Of a stretch of 64,000 bases of DNA, positions 33,279 through 42,514 are shown piece after piece (position 1 is the stretch's first letter; each line of letters opens with the position of its first letter). Both the position numbers and the translations under genes were made by a program. This DNA comes from an uncultured Candidatus Actinomarina sp. (GTDB lineage: Bacteria > Actinomycetota > Acidimicrobiia > Actinomarinales > Actinomarinaceae): positions 24,001 to 88,000 of the forward strand of contig CACGBK010000003.1 of assembly GCA_902571385.1 (NCBI GenBank), given 5' to 3'. Under the pieces are notes generated by a model that had not been told where the DNA came from, ran no database searches, and worked only from the letters and a program-made list of their open reading frames with translations.

Positions 33279-33769
33279 TGGCTGAAGGAATCAATATTAA
33301 TGAAGAGGATGTACAAAAACAGAATGTACCAGATGATTTAAACTCACTAGCTGTTGGTAGTTATGTTATTCCCGATCCAATTCGTCGTAGAAGATTTGGT
33401 CACTTAGTATCAGCAATCGCATTTATAAACTTATTACTTAATTATTTAATTGACTGGATTAATTTTGCTACAACGTCTTTCATACTGTTTTTAGTAGCCA
33501 TATTCATATATTTAATTGATAATCGTATTTCATTAAATCAAAATTCAATTATTGAGCATCTTGAAAATATCATTACACATTCAATTGGTTATTACTCTAT
33601 TGCTTTAACTTTTGAATTTAAATTAAAGCCTTTATTTTTGAATCCTGTTTGGACTGTGATAGTTTATAGCCACGAAAATCCCCCCAAGTTAAAATCAATT
33701 GTTGAGATAAATGCTTACAACCTTGAATTAATAAATGATGTTTACACAGAAAATGTATTAGATGCTTGA
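33278..33769 (+). CDS. Membrane protein between thrS and the PI synthase gene, unknown function
   Basis: 163 residues. An N-terminal soluble part ends NSLAVGSYVIPDPIRRRRFG, followed by two helices (about 45-62 and 66-85), then a soluble C-terminal half. In other actinobacteria a HIT-family protein usually occupies this slot; there is no HIT motif (HxHxH) here. It overlaps thrS as TAATG and the PI-phosphate synthase gene by eight bases, so it belongs to the operon. Confidence 0.6.
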   Translation: MAEGININEEDVQKQNVPDDLNSLAVGSYVIPDPIRRRRFGHLVSAIAFINLLLNYLIDWINFATTSFILFLVAIFIYLIDNRISLNQNSIIEHLENIITHSIGYYSIALTFEFKLKPLFLNPVWTVIVYSHENPPKLKSIVEINAYNLELINDVYTENVLDA

Positions 33770-34328
33770 GAAGTATTTAAAGGAGCAATCTGAAAAGTTT
33801 GCTTCACCTTTTATAAGTTTTTGTATATTCATTGGTATAAAACCTAATGTACTTTCAATAATTGGTTTATTAGTCGTAACATTAGGATGTTATTTATTAT
33901 TTATAGACCTTAAAACTTTAGGTGCAATTGTTATTTTTCTTGGTAGTGCTATTGATGGTCTGGATGGACCATTAGCTAGAAAAACAAATACTATGTCGGA
34001 TAAAGGAGCCTTAATTGATTCATTTATTGATAGAATTGGTGAACTTTTTATTTGGAGTGTTGTTGCTATTAAATTTACTGATTCTGATATTCATTTATTT
34101 TTTATTTTCTTGGTACTTTCAGGATCAACGCTAGTACCTTATTTGAGAGCTAGAGGTGAAGCATTAGGAATAAATAATAAGGTAGGCATTGCTGCAAGAC
34201 CGGAAAGAGTCATATTTGCGGTAATTTACATGTTATTTTCATTACCTTTTACAACCGTTTACATCTTTACTCTTATTTTATGGACTACAGTTTATCAAAG
34301 ATTTATTATCCTTTACAAGAATTTGTAA
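33762..34328 (+). CDS. pgsA: CDP-alcohol phosphatidyltransferase, probable phosphatidylinositol phosphate synthase
   Basis: 188 residues with about six helices. The full family motif D-G-x2-A-R-x8-G-x3-D-x3-D is present in LDGPLARKTNTMSDKGALID plus SFID, where the Asp residues bind magnesium and the CDP-diacylglycerol. Position between thrS and the acyltransferase/PimA genes equals that of the actinobacterial enzyme that makes phosphatidylinositol phosphate, so that role is inferred. Symbol as used for the mycobacterial orthologue. Confidence 0.88.
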   Translation: MLEKYLKEQSEKFASPFISFCIFIGIKPNVLSIIGLLVVTLGCYLLFIDLKTLGAIVIFLGSAIDGLDGPLARKTNTMSDKGALIDSFIDRIGELFIWSVVAIKFTDSDIHLFFIFLVLSGSTLVPYLRARGEALGINNKVGIAARPERVIFAVIYMLFSLPFTTVYIFTLILWTTVYQRFIILYKNL

Positions 34329-35197
34329 TGAAACTTTTTCAATATCTGATTATACGATTTTTCCATGGGGTATTAAAAAACTTGCCTTTTAATTTTGTTC
34401 GTTTTCTTTCTTATCCAATTGGATTTATATATTTTATTTTCACATTCAGAACTTCAGCAAAACTGTATAAAAGAACAAAAGAAATATTCGAACCTAAAGA
34501 ATTACGATACGATCCTTTGTTAGTAAAAATTAATTACTCAAGATACTGGTTAGAAACGCTTTGGTTAACTAAAAATAATTTCGATAAATACATATCTAAG
34601 AACATGGAAGTCGTCAATCATGACAATATCAAAAAACTAAAAAAACAATATCCTGGTCTTATTTTTGCATTACCTCATATGGGTAATTGGGAATTTGCAA
34701 TTCCTGCTGGTAATAATATTAATTTAGATTTATTAGCTGTAGCAGAACCATTATCAAATAACTATGTTCTTAATTGGTTTAAAAAATTGAGAGAGAGTCT
34801 TGGAATAGAAATTATAATTGGCGGAAAAGGGCAAAATACATTTAACACCCTTGAAGAGAAATTAATTAGTGGAAAAGATATCTGTTTATTATCTGATAGA
34901 AGTGTTAACAAGTCTGGCGTTGCTGTTGAATTCTTCTCTAATATTGCATCATTCCCGAGAGGACCAGTTGCATTATCTTTAAAAACGGGGGTTCCAATAG
35001 TTCCAACAGCAATGATAAAAAAATCGTCAGGTTACATGCTTTATTTTCATAAACCCTTTTATGTACCACTATTTGAAAATGAAGCTAAGAGCATTCAACA
35101 AGGGCTTAAAACATTATCAAATAGTTTCGAGGAGCTGATTTCAATGGACATCAATGATTGGCACTCTATACAACCAATCTGGACAACTGAATATTAA
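34328..35197 (+). CDS. Lysophospholipid/PIM acyltransferase (HtrB/LpxL family)
   Basis: 289 residues from the ATG that overlaps the pgsA stop as TAATG; a longer frame from 34280 would overlap pgsA by 49 bases and is rejected. An N-terminal helix anchors it to the membrane. The H-x4-E catalytic motif is in ALPHMGNWEFA, followed by LLSDRSVNKSGVAVEFF and FPRGPVALSLKTGVPIVPTA. By position it corresponds to the enzyme that acylates the mannose of phosphatidylinositol mannosides in mycobacteria (PatA). Confidence 0.87.
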   Translation: MKLFQYLIIRFFHGVLKNLPFNFVRFLSYPIGFIYFIFTFRTSAKLYKRTKEIFEPKELRYDPLLVKINYSRYWLETLWLTKNNFDKYISKNMEVVNHDNIKKLKKQYPGLIFALPHMGNWEFAIPAGNNINLDLLAVAEPLSNNYVLNWFKKLRESLGIEIIIGGKGQNTFNTLEEKLISGKDICLLSDRSVNKSGVAVEFFSNIASFPRGPVALSLKTGVPIVPTAMIKKSSGYMLYFHKPFYVPLFENEAKSIQQGLKTLSNSFEELISMDINDWHSIQPIWTTEY

Positions 35198-36173
35198 AGT
35201 TTTACTTGTTTGTCCTTACGATCTAGATCATCACGGTGGTGTTCAAAATCAAGTTAAATTATTAAAAAATGGACTTGTTAATAAAGGTATTAATACAAAA
35301 ATACTTGCACCATCATCTTATGATTATGACATCGGGAATCCTGTCAAGATTCCGTTTAATGGTTCACAGAACCCAATAACCTTTTTCCCTAATAAGAAAA
35401 TAATTAAAGAAGCAATTTCTTGGGCTGATGTCATTCATGTGCACGAACCTTTCATGCCATTTTTCTTTTGGAGATTACATACTAAAAAAAAGATTATTGT
35501 TACGCATCATGCAAATATTGGTAATTTTATAAAAGCATGTTTAAAGTTTTTGTATTTATTTACAAGGAATAAAAAATTGTATTCAACCGCTGTAAGTAAT
35601 GAAGCTTTAAATAATGCTACGGCTTTAAATAAAGAAATAGTAATTATTCCAAACATGATTGAAATAAATAAAGATATTAGATACGTTGATAATGGTAACT
35701 TTCTATTTATTGGTAGAAATGAAAAAAGGAAAAATCTAAAACTTTTTGTTCAATTAGCTAATTTTTATGAGTCAAAATTTAAGTTTACAGCTGTTACTAA
35801 TGAAAAAACGTTTAATAAATCTGTTGTATATCATATAAGTCCATCTGAAATAGATAAAAAATCAATAATAAGTAATGTTGGCATTTACATAGCTCCAAAC
35901 AGCAAATCTGAAAGTTTTGGAATTACAATTTTAGAGGCAATCAATCACGGCAATGTTGCTATTTGCTCAGATATCAAGGCATTTAAAACTTTGTTAAATG
36001 ACTCTGGTATTTTCTTTGCTAATAATAATTTTGAAGATCTTAAAGAGAAAATAAGTAACCTTACAGAAGAAAATTTAAGTGAAATTTGGTCGAAACAATA
36101 TGAGTATATTTCTCAAAATTACAGTATGGATAAAGTATTGCAAAAATGGATTTATGTCTATAAAAATATATAG
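35154..36173 (+). CDS. pimA: GT4 glycosyltransferase, probable phosphatidylinositol alpha-mannosyltransferase
   Basis: 339 residues of GT-B fold. The N-terminal core reads [21 protein letters not shown] as in PimA (with the GGVQ acceptor-loop motif), and the C-terminal donor site is [22 protein letters not shown] (EX7E). It would add the first mannose from GDP-mannose to phosphatidylinositol. The ATG at 35154 overlaps the acyltransferase by 44 bases and puts about 14 extra residues before the usual start; a non-ATG start around 35187-35193 is possible. Confidence 0.85.
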   Translation: MIGTLYNQSGQLNIKVLLVCPYDLDHHGGVQNQVKLLKNGLVNKGINTKILAPSSYDYDIGNPVKIPFNGSQNPITFFPNKKIIKEAISWADVIHVHEPFMPFFFWRLHTKKKIIVTHHANIGNFIKACLKFLYLFTRNKKLYSTAVSNEALNNATALNKEIVIIPNMIEINKDIRYVDNGNFLFIGRNEKRKNLKLFVQLANFYESKFKFTAVTNEKTFNKSVVYHISPSEIDKKSIISNVGIYIAPNSKSESFGITILEAINHGNVAICSDIKAFKTLLNDSGIFFANNNFEDLKEKISNLTEENLSEIWSKQYEYISQNYSMDKVLQKWIYVYKNI

Positions 36174-36174
36174 T

Positions 36175-36180
36175 TATTAT
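36175..36180 (+). promoter_or_regulatory. -10 element, leaderless promoter of pdxS
   Basis: TATTAT, seven bases before the ATG at 36188. Confidence 0.45.
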
Positions 36181-36187
36181 TAACAGT

Positions 36188-37072
36188 ATGAAAATTGAAT
36201 CAACTTTTAAAATTAAAAAAGGTTTAGCAGAAATGTTAAAAGGCGGTGTAATCATGGATGTGGTTAACGCTGAACAAGCTGTGATAGCTGAAAAATCTGG
36301 AGCTGTAGCTGTTATGGCCTTAGAACGTATACCTGCTGATATTCGCGCTGAAGGTGGCGTTGCAAGGATGTCATCTGTTGAAACAATACAAGAAGTTATT
36401 GATTCGGTAAGTATTCCTGTAATGGCTAAAGCAAGAATAGGTCATTTTGTAGAAGCACAAATGCTTGAATCACTGGGTATAGATTTTATTGACGAAAGTG
36501 AAGTTTTAACACCTGCTGATGATAAAAATCATATATATAAGCATGATATAAAAACTCCATTTGTCAACGGTGCTACTGATATAGGAGAAGCATGTAGAAG
36601 AATTGGTGAAGGTGCTGCAATGATTAGGACTAAAGGTGAAGCTGGTACTGGTAATGTTATTGAAGCTGTAAGACACATGAGAAGCATGACCGATGGTATA
36701 AACAAAATTATTACAGCTGATGTTAATAGCCTTATGTCAATAGCTAAGGAAGTAAGAGCACCTTTTGAAGTTGTAAAAGACATACACGAGACAAAAAAAT
36801 TACCAGTTGTAAATTTTGCTGCAGGAGGAATAGCAACACCAGCTGATGCAGCTTTAATGATGCAGCTTGGATGTGACGGTGTATTTGTTGGTTCTGGAAT
36901 CTTTAAGAGTGGTGATCCTAAAGAACGTGCTGAAGCTATTGTGATTGCAACTACAAACTTTGATAATCCAGAAAAACTTGTTGAAGTATCTAAAGAACTT
37001 GGCGAACCTATGGTTGGACTAAATATTGACGATTTAGATGAGACGGAGAAACTAGCCAAAAGAGGTTGGTAA
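36188..37072 (+). CDS. pdxS: Pyridoxal 5'-phosphate synthase, lyase subunit
   Basis: 294 residues, full length. [27 protein letters not shown], the lysine in [15 protein letters not shown], and the phosphate loop [18 protein letters not shown] are all present. It condenses ribose 5-phosphate, glyceraldehyde 3-phosphate and ammonia (from PdxT) into PLP, the cofactor of the glycine dehydrogenase encoded upstream. The stop overlaps the pdxT start as TAATG. Confidence 0.97.
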   Translation: MKIESTFKIKKGLAEMLKGGVIMDVVNAEQAVIAEKSGAVAVMALERIPADIRAEGGVARMSSVETIQEVIDSVSIPVMAKARIGHFVEAQMLESLGIDFIDESEVLTPADDKNHIYKHDIKTPFVNGATDIGEACRRIGEGAAMIRTKGEAGTGNVIEAVRHMRSMTDGINKIITADVNSLMSIAKEVRAPFEVVKDIHETKKLPVVNFAAGGIATPADAALMMQLGCDGVFVGSGIFKSGDPKERAEAIVIATTNFDNPEKLVEVSKELGEPMVGLNIDDLDETEKLAKRGW

Positions 37073-37650
37073 TGAAAACTGGGGTATTAGCTCTCCAAGG
37101 ATCGTTTTTTGATCACGTAAAATCATTAGAACTTATTAATAAAGAGTATAAATTAATCAAATCTGTTACAGATCTTGATAACATTGATTCATTAATTCTC
37201 CCCGGTGGTGAATCAACAACAATGATGAAAATTCAACAGAATGATGATTTGTTCGAGTCAATTAAAATTAAAATAAATGAAGGAATGCCAACTTTAGGTA
37301 CATGTGCTGGATTAATTCTTTTAGCAAATGACGTCATTGATGGTCAAACATCGATTTCTTGTTTAAATACAGTTGTAGAACGAAATGCATATGGACGCCA
37401 AAACGAATCTTTTGAGGGGTTGGTAAACTTCAATGGTAATAAAGAAATGTATTGTTTTATCAGGGCACCAAAAATAATATCTTACGGCAGTACGGTCACT
37501 CCTATTGCATTAATAGAAGAAGAAGTTGTTGGTGTTAATGAAAATAATATTGTTGGTTTATCATTTCATCCAGAACTTTCAAATGATAATATTTATCTAG
37601 AATGGCTTAAAAATTTTTTAAAGGACGGTTTAAATGTCAGGTCACTCTAA
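37072..37650 (+). CDS. pdxT: Pyridoxal 5'-phosphate synthase, glutaminase subunit
   Basis: 192 residues. KTGVLALQGSFFDHVKSLE, GGESTTMMK, the nucleophile Cys in LGTCAGLILLA and the His/Glu pair in GLSFHPELS form the class I glutaminase triad. It delivers ammonia to PdxS. The ATG at 37072 (TAATG overlap) is preferred to a TTG two codons earlier. It overlaps yebC by 17 bases. Confidence 0.95.
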   Translation: MKTGVLALQGSFFDHVKSLELINKEYKLIKSVTDLDNIDSLILPGGESTTMMKIQQNDDLFESIKIKINEGMPTLGTCAGLILLANDVIDGQTSISCLNTVVERNAYGRQNESFEGLVNFNGNKEMYCFIRAPKIISYGSTVTPIALIEEEVVGVNENNIVGLSFHPELSNDNIYLEWLKNFLKDGLNVRSL

Positions 37651-38377
37651 ATGGTCAACGATAAAACGCAAAAAAGGTGCTAACGACGCCAAAAGAGGCA
37701 AACTTTTTGCAAAACTTATAAGAGCAATTGAGGTTGCTGGAAAAACTGGAGGTTCTGATCCAAATAACAATGCATCGTTATACCAGGCAATCAGTAAAGC
37801 AAAATCAAATTCTGTTCCTAATTCAAATATTGAAAACGCATTAAAAAGAATAAGCGGTGATTCATCAATTGGGGTATTCGATGAAATTACCTACGAAGGA
37901 TATGGTCCTAGTGGTGTTGCGATATTGGTCGAATGTTTAACAGACAATAAGAACAGAACATCTTCTGATGTTAAAGCTACATTTAATAAATACGATGGAA
38001 GTACTGGATCTCCAGGAAGTGTCAATTACTTGTTCGCTCGCAAAGCAATTTTCCAATTTGATGAATATAAGGAAGATATTATAGATATAGCGATTGATAA
38101 TAACTGTGTTGATATTCAAGAAAATGAAAACGGGGTAACCTTTGAATTTAATCCATCTGAATTTCAAAAAATTGACGAACTATTCAGATCCTCAGAATTT
38201 AATTTAGTCAATTCAGAAATTGCTTATTTACCATCTACTTCTATTAATTTAGATTTAGATGCATTCAACAAATTATCAAAATTAATTGAAGCTTTAGAGG
38301 ACTTAGATGATGTACAAAATGTGTATGCTAATTTTGACATTGATAACAAACTCCTAGAAGAAGCGATAACACAATAA
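37634..38377 (+). CDS. YebC/PmpR family protein
   Basis: 247 residues. The N-terminal MSGHSKWSTIKRKKGANDAK is the family hallmark, with GPSGVAILVECLTDNKNRT and SVNYLFARK in the middle. Members act as transcriptional regulators or help translation through difficult sequences (TACO1-like). In actinobacteria ruvC-ruvA-ruvB normally follow this gene; here they do not. Confidence 0.93.
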   Translation: MSGHSKWSTIKRKKGANDAKRGKLFAKLIRAIEVAGKTGGSDPNNNASLYQAISKAKSNSVPNSNIENALKRISGDSSIGVFDEITYEGYGPSGVAILVECLTDNKNRTSSDVKATFNKYDGSTGSPGSVNYLFARKAIFQFDEYKEDIIDIAIDNNCVDIQENENGVTFEFNPSEFQKIDELFRSSEFNLVNSEIAYLPSTSINLDLDAFNKLSKLIEALEDLDDVQNVYANFDIDNKLLEEAITQ

Positions 38378-38384
38378 ATTTAGC

Positions 38385-38390
38385 TACAAT
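38385..38390 (+). promoter_or_regulatory. -10 element, leaderless promoter of the nuclease-queA-tgt-secDF run
   Basis: TACAAT, six bases before the GTG at 38397. Confidence 0.45.
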
Positions 38391-38396
38391 TAGTTT

Positions 38397-38750
38397 GTGG
38401 TCAATAAAGCAAAAAAACAGGGTACTACGTACGAAACAAATATTGTTAAAAGATTAAATAAAAATTCAAACATGAAGGCTCAAAGGTTTGCCGAGGGTGG
38501 CTCAAATGACCTTGGCGATATACAGCTTTTTGTCGATGGTGTTGAATATTTCATTGAAGCAAAATCAAGACAGAATCTAAATATTCATCAATCACTAGAG
38601 AAAGCGTTAGAAAAGTCTGGTGATAAAAATACAATCCTATTTTGGAAGAAATTAAAGAGACAATCAGGTAATAAAAGACGCAGTAATGATGGAATGCCTG
38701 AAGTTGTTTCTATGTCTTACGAATTGTTTATTAATTTACTAAACAAATAA
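38397..38750 (+). CDS. PD-(D/E)XK nuclease, Holliday junction resolvase (Hjc)-like / actinophage-type
   Basis: 117 residues, GTG start. The layout matches small Hjc-type resolvases: KKQGTTYETNIVKRL with Glu13, then GDIQLF with Asp41, then EAKSR with Glu54 and Lys56 (E-x27-D-x12-E-x-K). The C-terminal part (NTILFWKKLKRQSG...PEVVSMSYELFINLL) recalls small nucleases of actinophages. It stands exactly where RuvC is found in related genomes, so a resolvase role is inferred, not shown. A cytosolic restriction-type or repair nuclease is the alternative. Confidence 0.65.
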   Translation: MVNKAKKQGTTYETNIVKRLNKNSNMKAQRFAEGGSNDLGDIQLFVDGVEYFIEAKSRQNLNIHQSLEKALEKSGDKNTILFWKKLKRQSGNKRRSNDGMPEVVSMSYELFINLLNK

Positions 38751-39755
38751 TTGAATAAAACACCTATATCTGAATTAGATTATGAACTACCTGTTGAATC
38801 TATAGCCCAAGAACCATATAAAATCCCTGAAGACTCAAAAATTCTTGATGCTTCAACAAAGGAAATATATAAATTTGCGGATATAGATAAATTAATTGAT
38901 TCGAAATCTTTAATGTTATTTAACTCTTCACAGGTAGTAGATGTAAGAATCAAAACACGAAAGATAAAAACTAAAGGTAAGTTTGAAATTTTTATATTAG
39001 AAATTTTAAGTAAGGATACTGCAATATGTTTGATAAAAACAGGAAGTAAAAAGATTCTTAATGAAGAAATTTTACTTGAGAATTTTAATTTAACTTTGGT
39101 TTCACAAGAAAAAGACAGGTTTAAGGTTGTATTTTCTATGTCAGTGTTAGATATTATCCAACGATTTGGAATTACTCCACTGCCACCATATATTGCTGAT
39201 GCGGAACATAAATACAAATACTATAAAAACTTTTTTAGCAACAAAGGTTTCTCAACAGCATCTTCTACGGCTGGATTGCATTTTACATCTAATATTTTCG
39301 AAAAATTGACTAATAAAGGGATAGAGATAGATTATATAAATCTAGATATTGGTCTTGGTACATTTAAACCAATTACTACAGACTATGTAGAAGACTTCAA
39401 TATTCATTCTGAAAATTATGAAATTGACAAAGATACATTTGAAAATATTATCAGAAAGAAAGAGATTGGTTATAAAATTTACTGCGTTGGAACTACTACG
39501 TTAAGAACATTGGAATATGCCTTTACTAACTCAAAATTAAAAGGTTCAAATGATTTATTCATCACTAAAGGTTTTAAATTTAATATTGCTGACTTCTTGA
39601 TTACAAATTTTCATGCCCCTAAAAGTACTTTAATTTCAATTGTTCAAGCAATATATGGTGATAAATGGAAAGACCTTTATAAATATGCGCTTGATAAAAA
39701 TTTAAAATTTTTGAGTTTTGGTGATGCTGTACTCTTTAAAATTATTAATAAATGA
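38751..39755 (+). CDS. queA: S-adenosylmethionine:tRNA ribosyltransferase-isomerase
   Basis: 334 residues with a TTG start directly after the nuclease stop. Segments ISELDYELPVESIAQEP, RFGITPLPPYI, STASSTAGLHFTSNIFEKL and NFHAPKSTLISIVQAIYG are typical. It moves the ribosyl group of AdoMet onto preQ1 in tRNA to make epoxyqueuosine. The stop overlaps tgt as ATGA. The order queA-tgt-yajC-secD-secF is also found in proteobacteria. Confidence 0.95.
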   Translation: MNKTPISELDYELPVESIAQEPYKIPEDSKILDASTKEIYKFADIDKLIDSKSLMLFNSSQVVDVRIKTRKIKTKGKFEIFILEILSKDTAICLIKTGSKKILNEEILLENFNLTLVSQEKDRFKVVFSMSVLDIIQRFGITPLPPYIADAEHKYKYYKNFFSNKGFSTASSTAGLHFTSNIFEKLTNKGIEIDYINLDIGLGTFKPITTDYVEDFNIHSENYEIDKDTFENIIRKKEIGYKIYCVGTTTLRTLEYAFTNSKLKGSNDLFITKGFKFNIADFLITNFHAPKSTLISIVQAIYGDKWKDLYKYALDKNLKFLSFGDAVLFKIINK

Positions 39756-40828
39756 AATTTCAAATAGTCAAAACAGAAAACAAAGCTAGGGCTGGACTGA
39801 TTACATTAAATAATAATGTAGTTGAAACTCCTACATTTATGCCTGTTGCTACTAGAGGTGCAATAAAGTCAACACCACACGAGTATTTAGATAGAACATC
39901 GATTCTTTTGGCTAATGCTTACCATTTACATTTACGTCCAGGACCCGAAATAATAAATGAACATGGTGGATTACATAAATTCATGGGTTGGAACAAATTA
40001 ATTCTTACTGACTCAGGCGGATTCCAAGCATGGTCATTGCCAACAAAGCTCTATGATGATGGTGTCGAATTTAAAAATGTTTACGATGGTTCATACTTTA
40101 AACTTACTCCTCAGGAATCTATTAGGACTCAGAATTTACTAGGTAGTGATATAGCTATGATATTTGATTGTTTAATAAGTGTAGATAGACCAGATGATGA
40201 GCAAAAGAAAGCTATTGAAATTACAAAAAAATGGGCGTCAATAGCAAAAAAAACACACAATAACTCCCTTCAAAGTTTATTTGGAATTGTGCAAGGTGGA
40301 TTGAACCTTACATTAAGAGAGCAATCAGCGAAATCAATGATTGATTTAGATTTTGATGGATATGCTATTGGTGGTTTAGCAATTGGTGAATCGAGTGAAG
40401 AGAGAAAAACTGTTGTTGAATACCTATCTAATATTCTTCCAGCAGATAAACCTCGATATGTTATGGGATTAGGTGACACTATGGGTTTAATTGATCTAAT
40501 TGATTCAGGTGTTGATATGTTTGATTGCGTGTGGCCTGCACGATTAGCGAGACATGGAAAACTTATTATTAAAAACAAATATATAAATATCAAAAACAAA
40601 AAGTTCGAGAAAGACACAGATCCAATTGATAAAGAGTGTAAATGTTACGTTTGTAAAAGATTTTCTAAAGCTTATTTAAGACATTTATTTATGAATGAAA
40701 ACACATCTTCATGGCTATATCTTACTGTTCATAATATAATTCAAACTGAAAATATTATTCAACAAGCTAGGGATAGTATATTAAACTCTAGTTTTGATAG
40801 TTTTAAAAAGGGATATTTAAATGGATGA
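39752..40828 (+). CDS. tgt: tRNA-guanine transglycosylase
   Basis: 358 residues. LTDSGGFQAWSL holds the general acid Asp, VDMFDCVWPARLARHG the nucleophile Asp, and the zinc site is CKCYVC plus the His in LTVHNI. It exchanges guanine 34 of GUN-anticodon tRNAs for preQ1. It overlaps yajC by eight bases. Confidence 0.96.
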   Translation: MKFQIVKTENKARAGLITLNNNVVETPTFMPVATRGAIKSTPHEYLDRTSILLANAYHLHLRPGPEIINEHGGLHKFMGWNKLILTDSGGFQAWSLPTKLYDDGVEFKNVYDGSYFKLTPQESIRTQNLLGSDIAMIFDCLISVDRPDDEQKKAIEITKKWASIAKKTHNNSLQSLFGIVQGGLNLTLREQSAKSMIDLDFDGYAIGGLAIGESSEERKTVVEYLSNILPADKPRYVMGLGDTMGLIDLIDSGVDMFDCVWPARLARHGKLIIKNKYINIKNKKFEKDTDPIDKECKCYVCKRFSKAYLRHLFMNENTSSWLYLTVHNIIQTENIIQQARDSILNSSFDSFKKGYLNG

Positions 40829-41072
40829 ATTTATCAACTTACTTCCTATTTTCTTAGTTTTTGTTATTTTTTATCTTGTTTTATATTTACCCCAAAGAAG
40901 AAGGGCAAAAAAACATGATGAATTTATTGAAAACTTAAAAATCGGTGATGACGTAATAACAGATTCAGGAATATTAGGACGTGTAATTTCATTAGATGAT
41001 AAAACTGCGACGTTAGTTCTTAAAAAAGGTGAAATACAAATTCAAAAAGCTTATATTAAAAATACTTCATGA
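40821..41072 (+). CDS. yajC: Preprotein translocase subunit YajC
   Basis: 83 residues: one N-terminal helix (LLPIFLVFVIFYLVLYLP), QRRRAKKHDEF, then IGDDVITDSGILGRVISLDDKTATLVL. Accessory partner of SecDF. ATGA overlap with secD. Confidence 0.93.
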   Translation: MDEFINLLPIFLVFVIFYLVLYLPQRRRAKKHDEFIENLKIGDDVITDSGILGRVISLDDKTATLVLKKGEIQIQKAYIKNTS

Positions 41073-42514
41073 GGCGATATTTAAAATTATTTTTTTTACC
41101 TTTGCTTGCTATAGGATTATTTATTTATGTTCAGCAGACAAACCTTACACCAAAACTTGGTTTAGATTTACAGGGTGGTATTTCCGTAATACTTACAGCT
41201 GATGAAGATACAGATCCTGAAGTACTTCAAAAAGCAGTAGAAATTATGAGAACAAGAATTGAAGCATTTGGAGACGTACAAGAACCTGAAATTTCTATAA
41301 GTGGAAATAGCGCGGTATTAGTACAATTGCCAGGAGTTACAGATCAAGAAAGAGCTATAGAAGCTTTAGGAGCAACTGGACTGTTAACTTTTAGACCAGT
41401 CCTAAATTCATCAATTGATACTGGCTATTCACCAGCTTTTCAATATATAGCAAATATTGAAGATCCAGACAATCCAATAAAGGTTTCAGTTCCAGGTGTT
41501 GATGAAGAACTTGGATTAACAATATCAGACAATCCAAATTTTGACTCATACTTATTATCTATATCACAGGGATTTCCAGTAATTTATCACTTGGGACCTG
41601 CTGAATTAACAGGAAATGATATAGAAGATGCTATCGCTGTTTATCCAGAAAACGAATGGATTGTATCTCTTGATTTTAAAACCGAATCTGAAGATAAATT
41701 TACAGATCTTACAAAGAAACTTGCAAATGAGATAGGGGAGAAAAGAAGATTGGCTATTGTCCTCGATGGGGAAATTGTATCTGCACCTGGTATTGCGTTA
41801 GATGTTAATCCTGATATCGGAATAACTGGTGGTACTGCTGCAATATCAATGGGTAATACAGATTCAGGTGAATCAGCAAATAATTTAGCAGTAATACTCC
41901 GATATGGTGCATTACCGGTTTCATTTGAAAGATCTTCTATACAAAAAGTTTCAGCTAGCTTAGGTGAAGATACATTAAATCTTGGTTTACAAGCTGGATT
42001 AGTTGGTTTAATAATTATTTCAATAATTATCATCTTATATTATAGAATTTTAGGACTTGTCTCTGTTGTTGGATTGTCGATGTTCGGTCTATTATTTTAT
42101 TCTATTATTTCATTACTAGGAGAAATTCAAGGATTTACTCTTACACTAGCGGGTATAGCTGGAATTATTGTCTCTATTGGTTTAGCTGCTGATTCTTATA
42201 TTGTTACATTTGAAAAACTTAAAGATGAAATTAAAGTTGGTAGATCGTTTGAATTTGCAGCGAATAAAGCTGTGGATGAATCATGGAAAACTATATTGAC
42301 AGCCGACTTTGTATCATTGTCAGCTGCATTTTTACTATATGTTTTAGCTGTTGGTCCAATAAGAGGATTTGCCTTAGCATTAGGAATAGCTACTATATTC
42401 GATCTTTTATTTACTAGGTTGTATACAAGAAATATGGTCCCTATTATTGTTTCAAATTTAAAAAACACAAGATTAATGTATCCAATAAAAAATGAGGATA
42501 TTTCAAATGTTTAA
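41069..42514 (+). CDS. secD: Protein translocase subunit SecD
   Basis: 481 residues. The first periplasmic motif LGLDLQGGISVIL, the large P1 domain, and five C-terminal helices with GIAGIIVSIGLAADSYIVTFEKLKDE (D4-type motif) are present. SecDF uses the proton gradient to pull exported proteins out of the SecYEG channel. Confidence 0.95.
   Translation: MRRYLKLFFLPLLAIGLFIYVQQTNLTPKLGLDLQGGISVILTADEDTDPEVLQKAVEIMRTRIEAFGDVQEPEISISGNSAVLVQLPGVTDQERAIEALGATGLLTFRPVLNSSIDTGYSPAFQYIANIEDPDNPIKVSVPGVDEELGLTISDNPNFDSYLLSISQGFPVIYHLGPAELTGNDIEDAIAVYPENEWIVSLDFKTESEDKFTDLTKKLANEIGEKRRLAIVLDGEIVSAPGIALDVNPDIGITGGTAAISMGNTDSGESANNLAVILRYGALPVSFERSSIQKVSASLGEDTLNLGLQAGLVGLIIISIIIILYYRILGLVSVVGLSMFGLLFYSIISLLGEIQGFTLTLAGIAGIIVSIGLAADSYIVTFEKLKDEIKVGRSFEFAANKAVDESWKTILTADFVSLSAAFLLYVLAVGPIRGFALALGIATIFDLLFTRLYTRNMVPIIVSNLKNTRLMYPIKNEDISNV

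Noticed and set aside
34280..34327. Extended start of the acyltransferase
   Set aside because: Would overlap pgsA by 49 bases; the ATG at 34328 overlaps the stop as TAATG like other junctions.
36529..37059. 176-codon minus-strand frame
   Set aside because: Antisense of pdxS; Ser/Thr/Pro-rich composition is what the reverse of this conserved gene gives.
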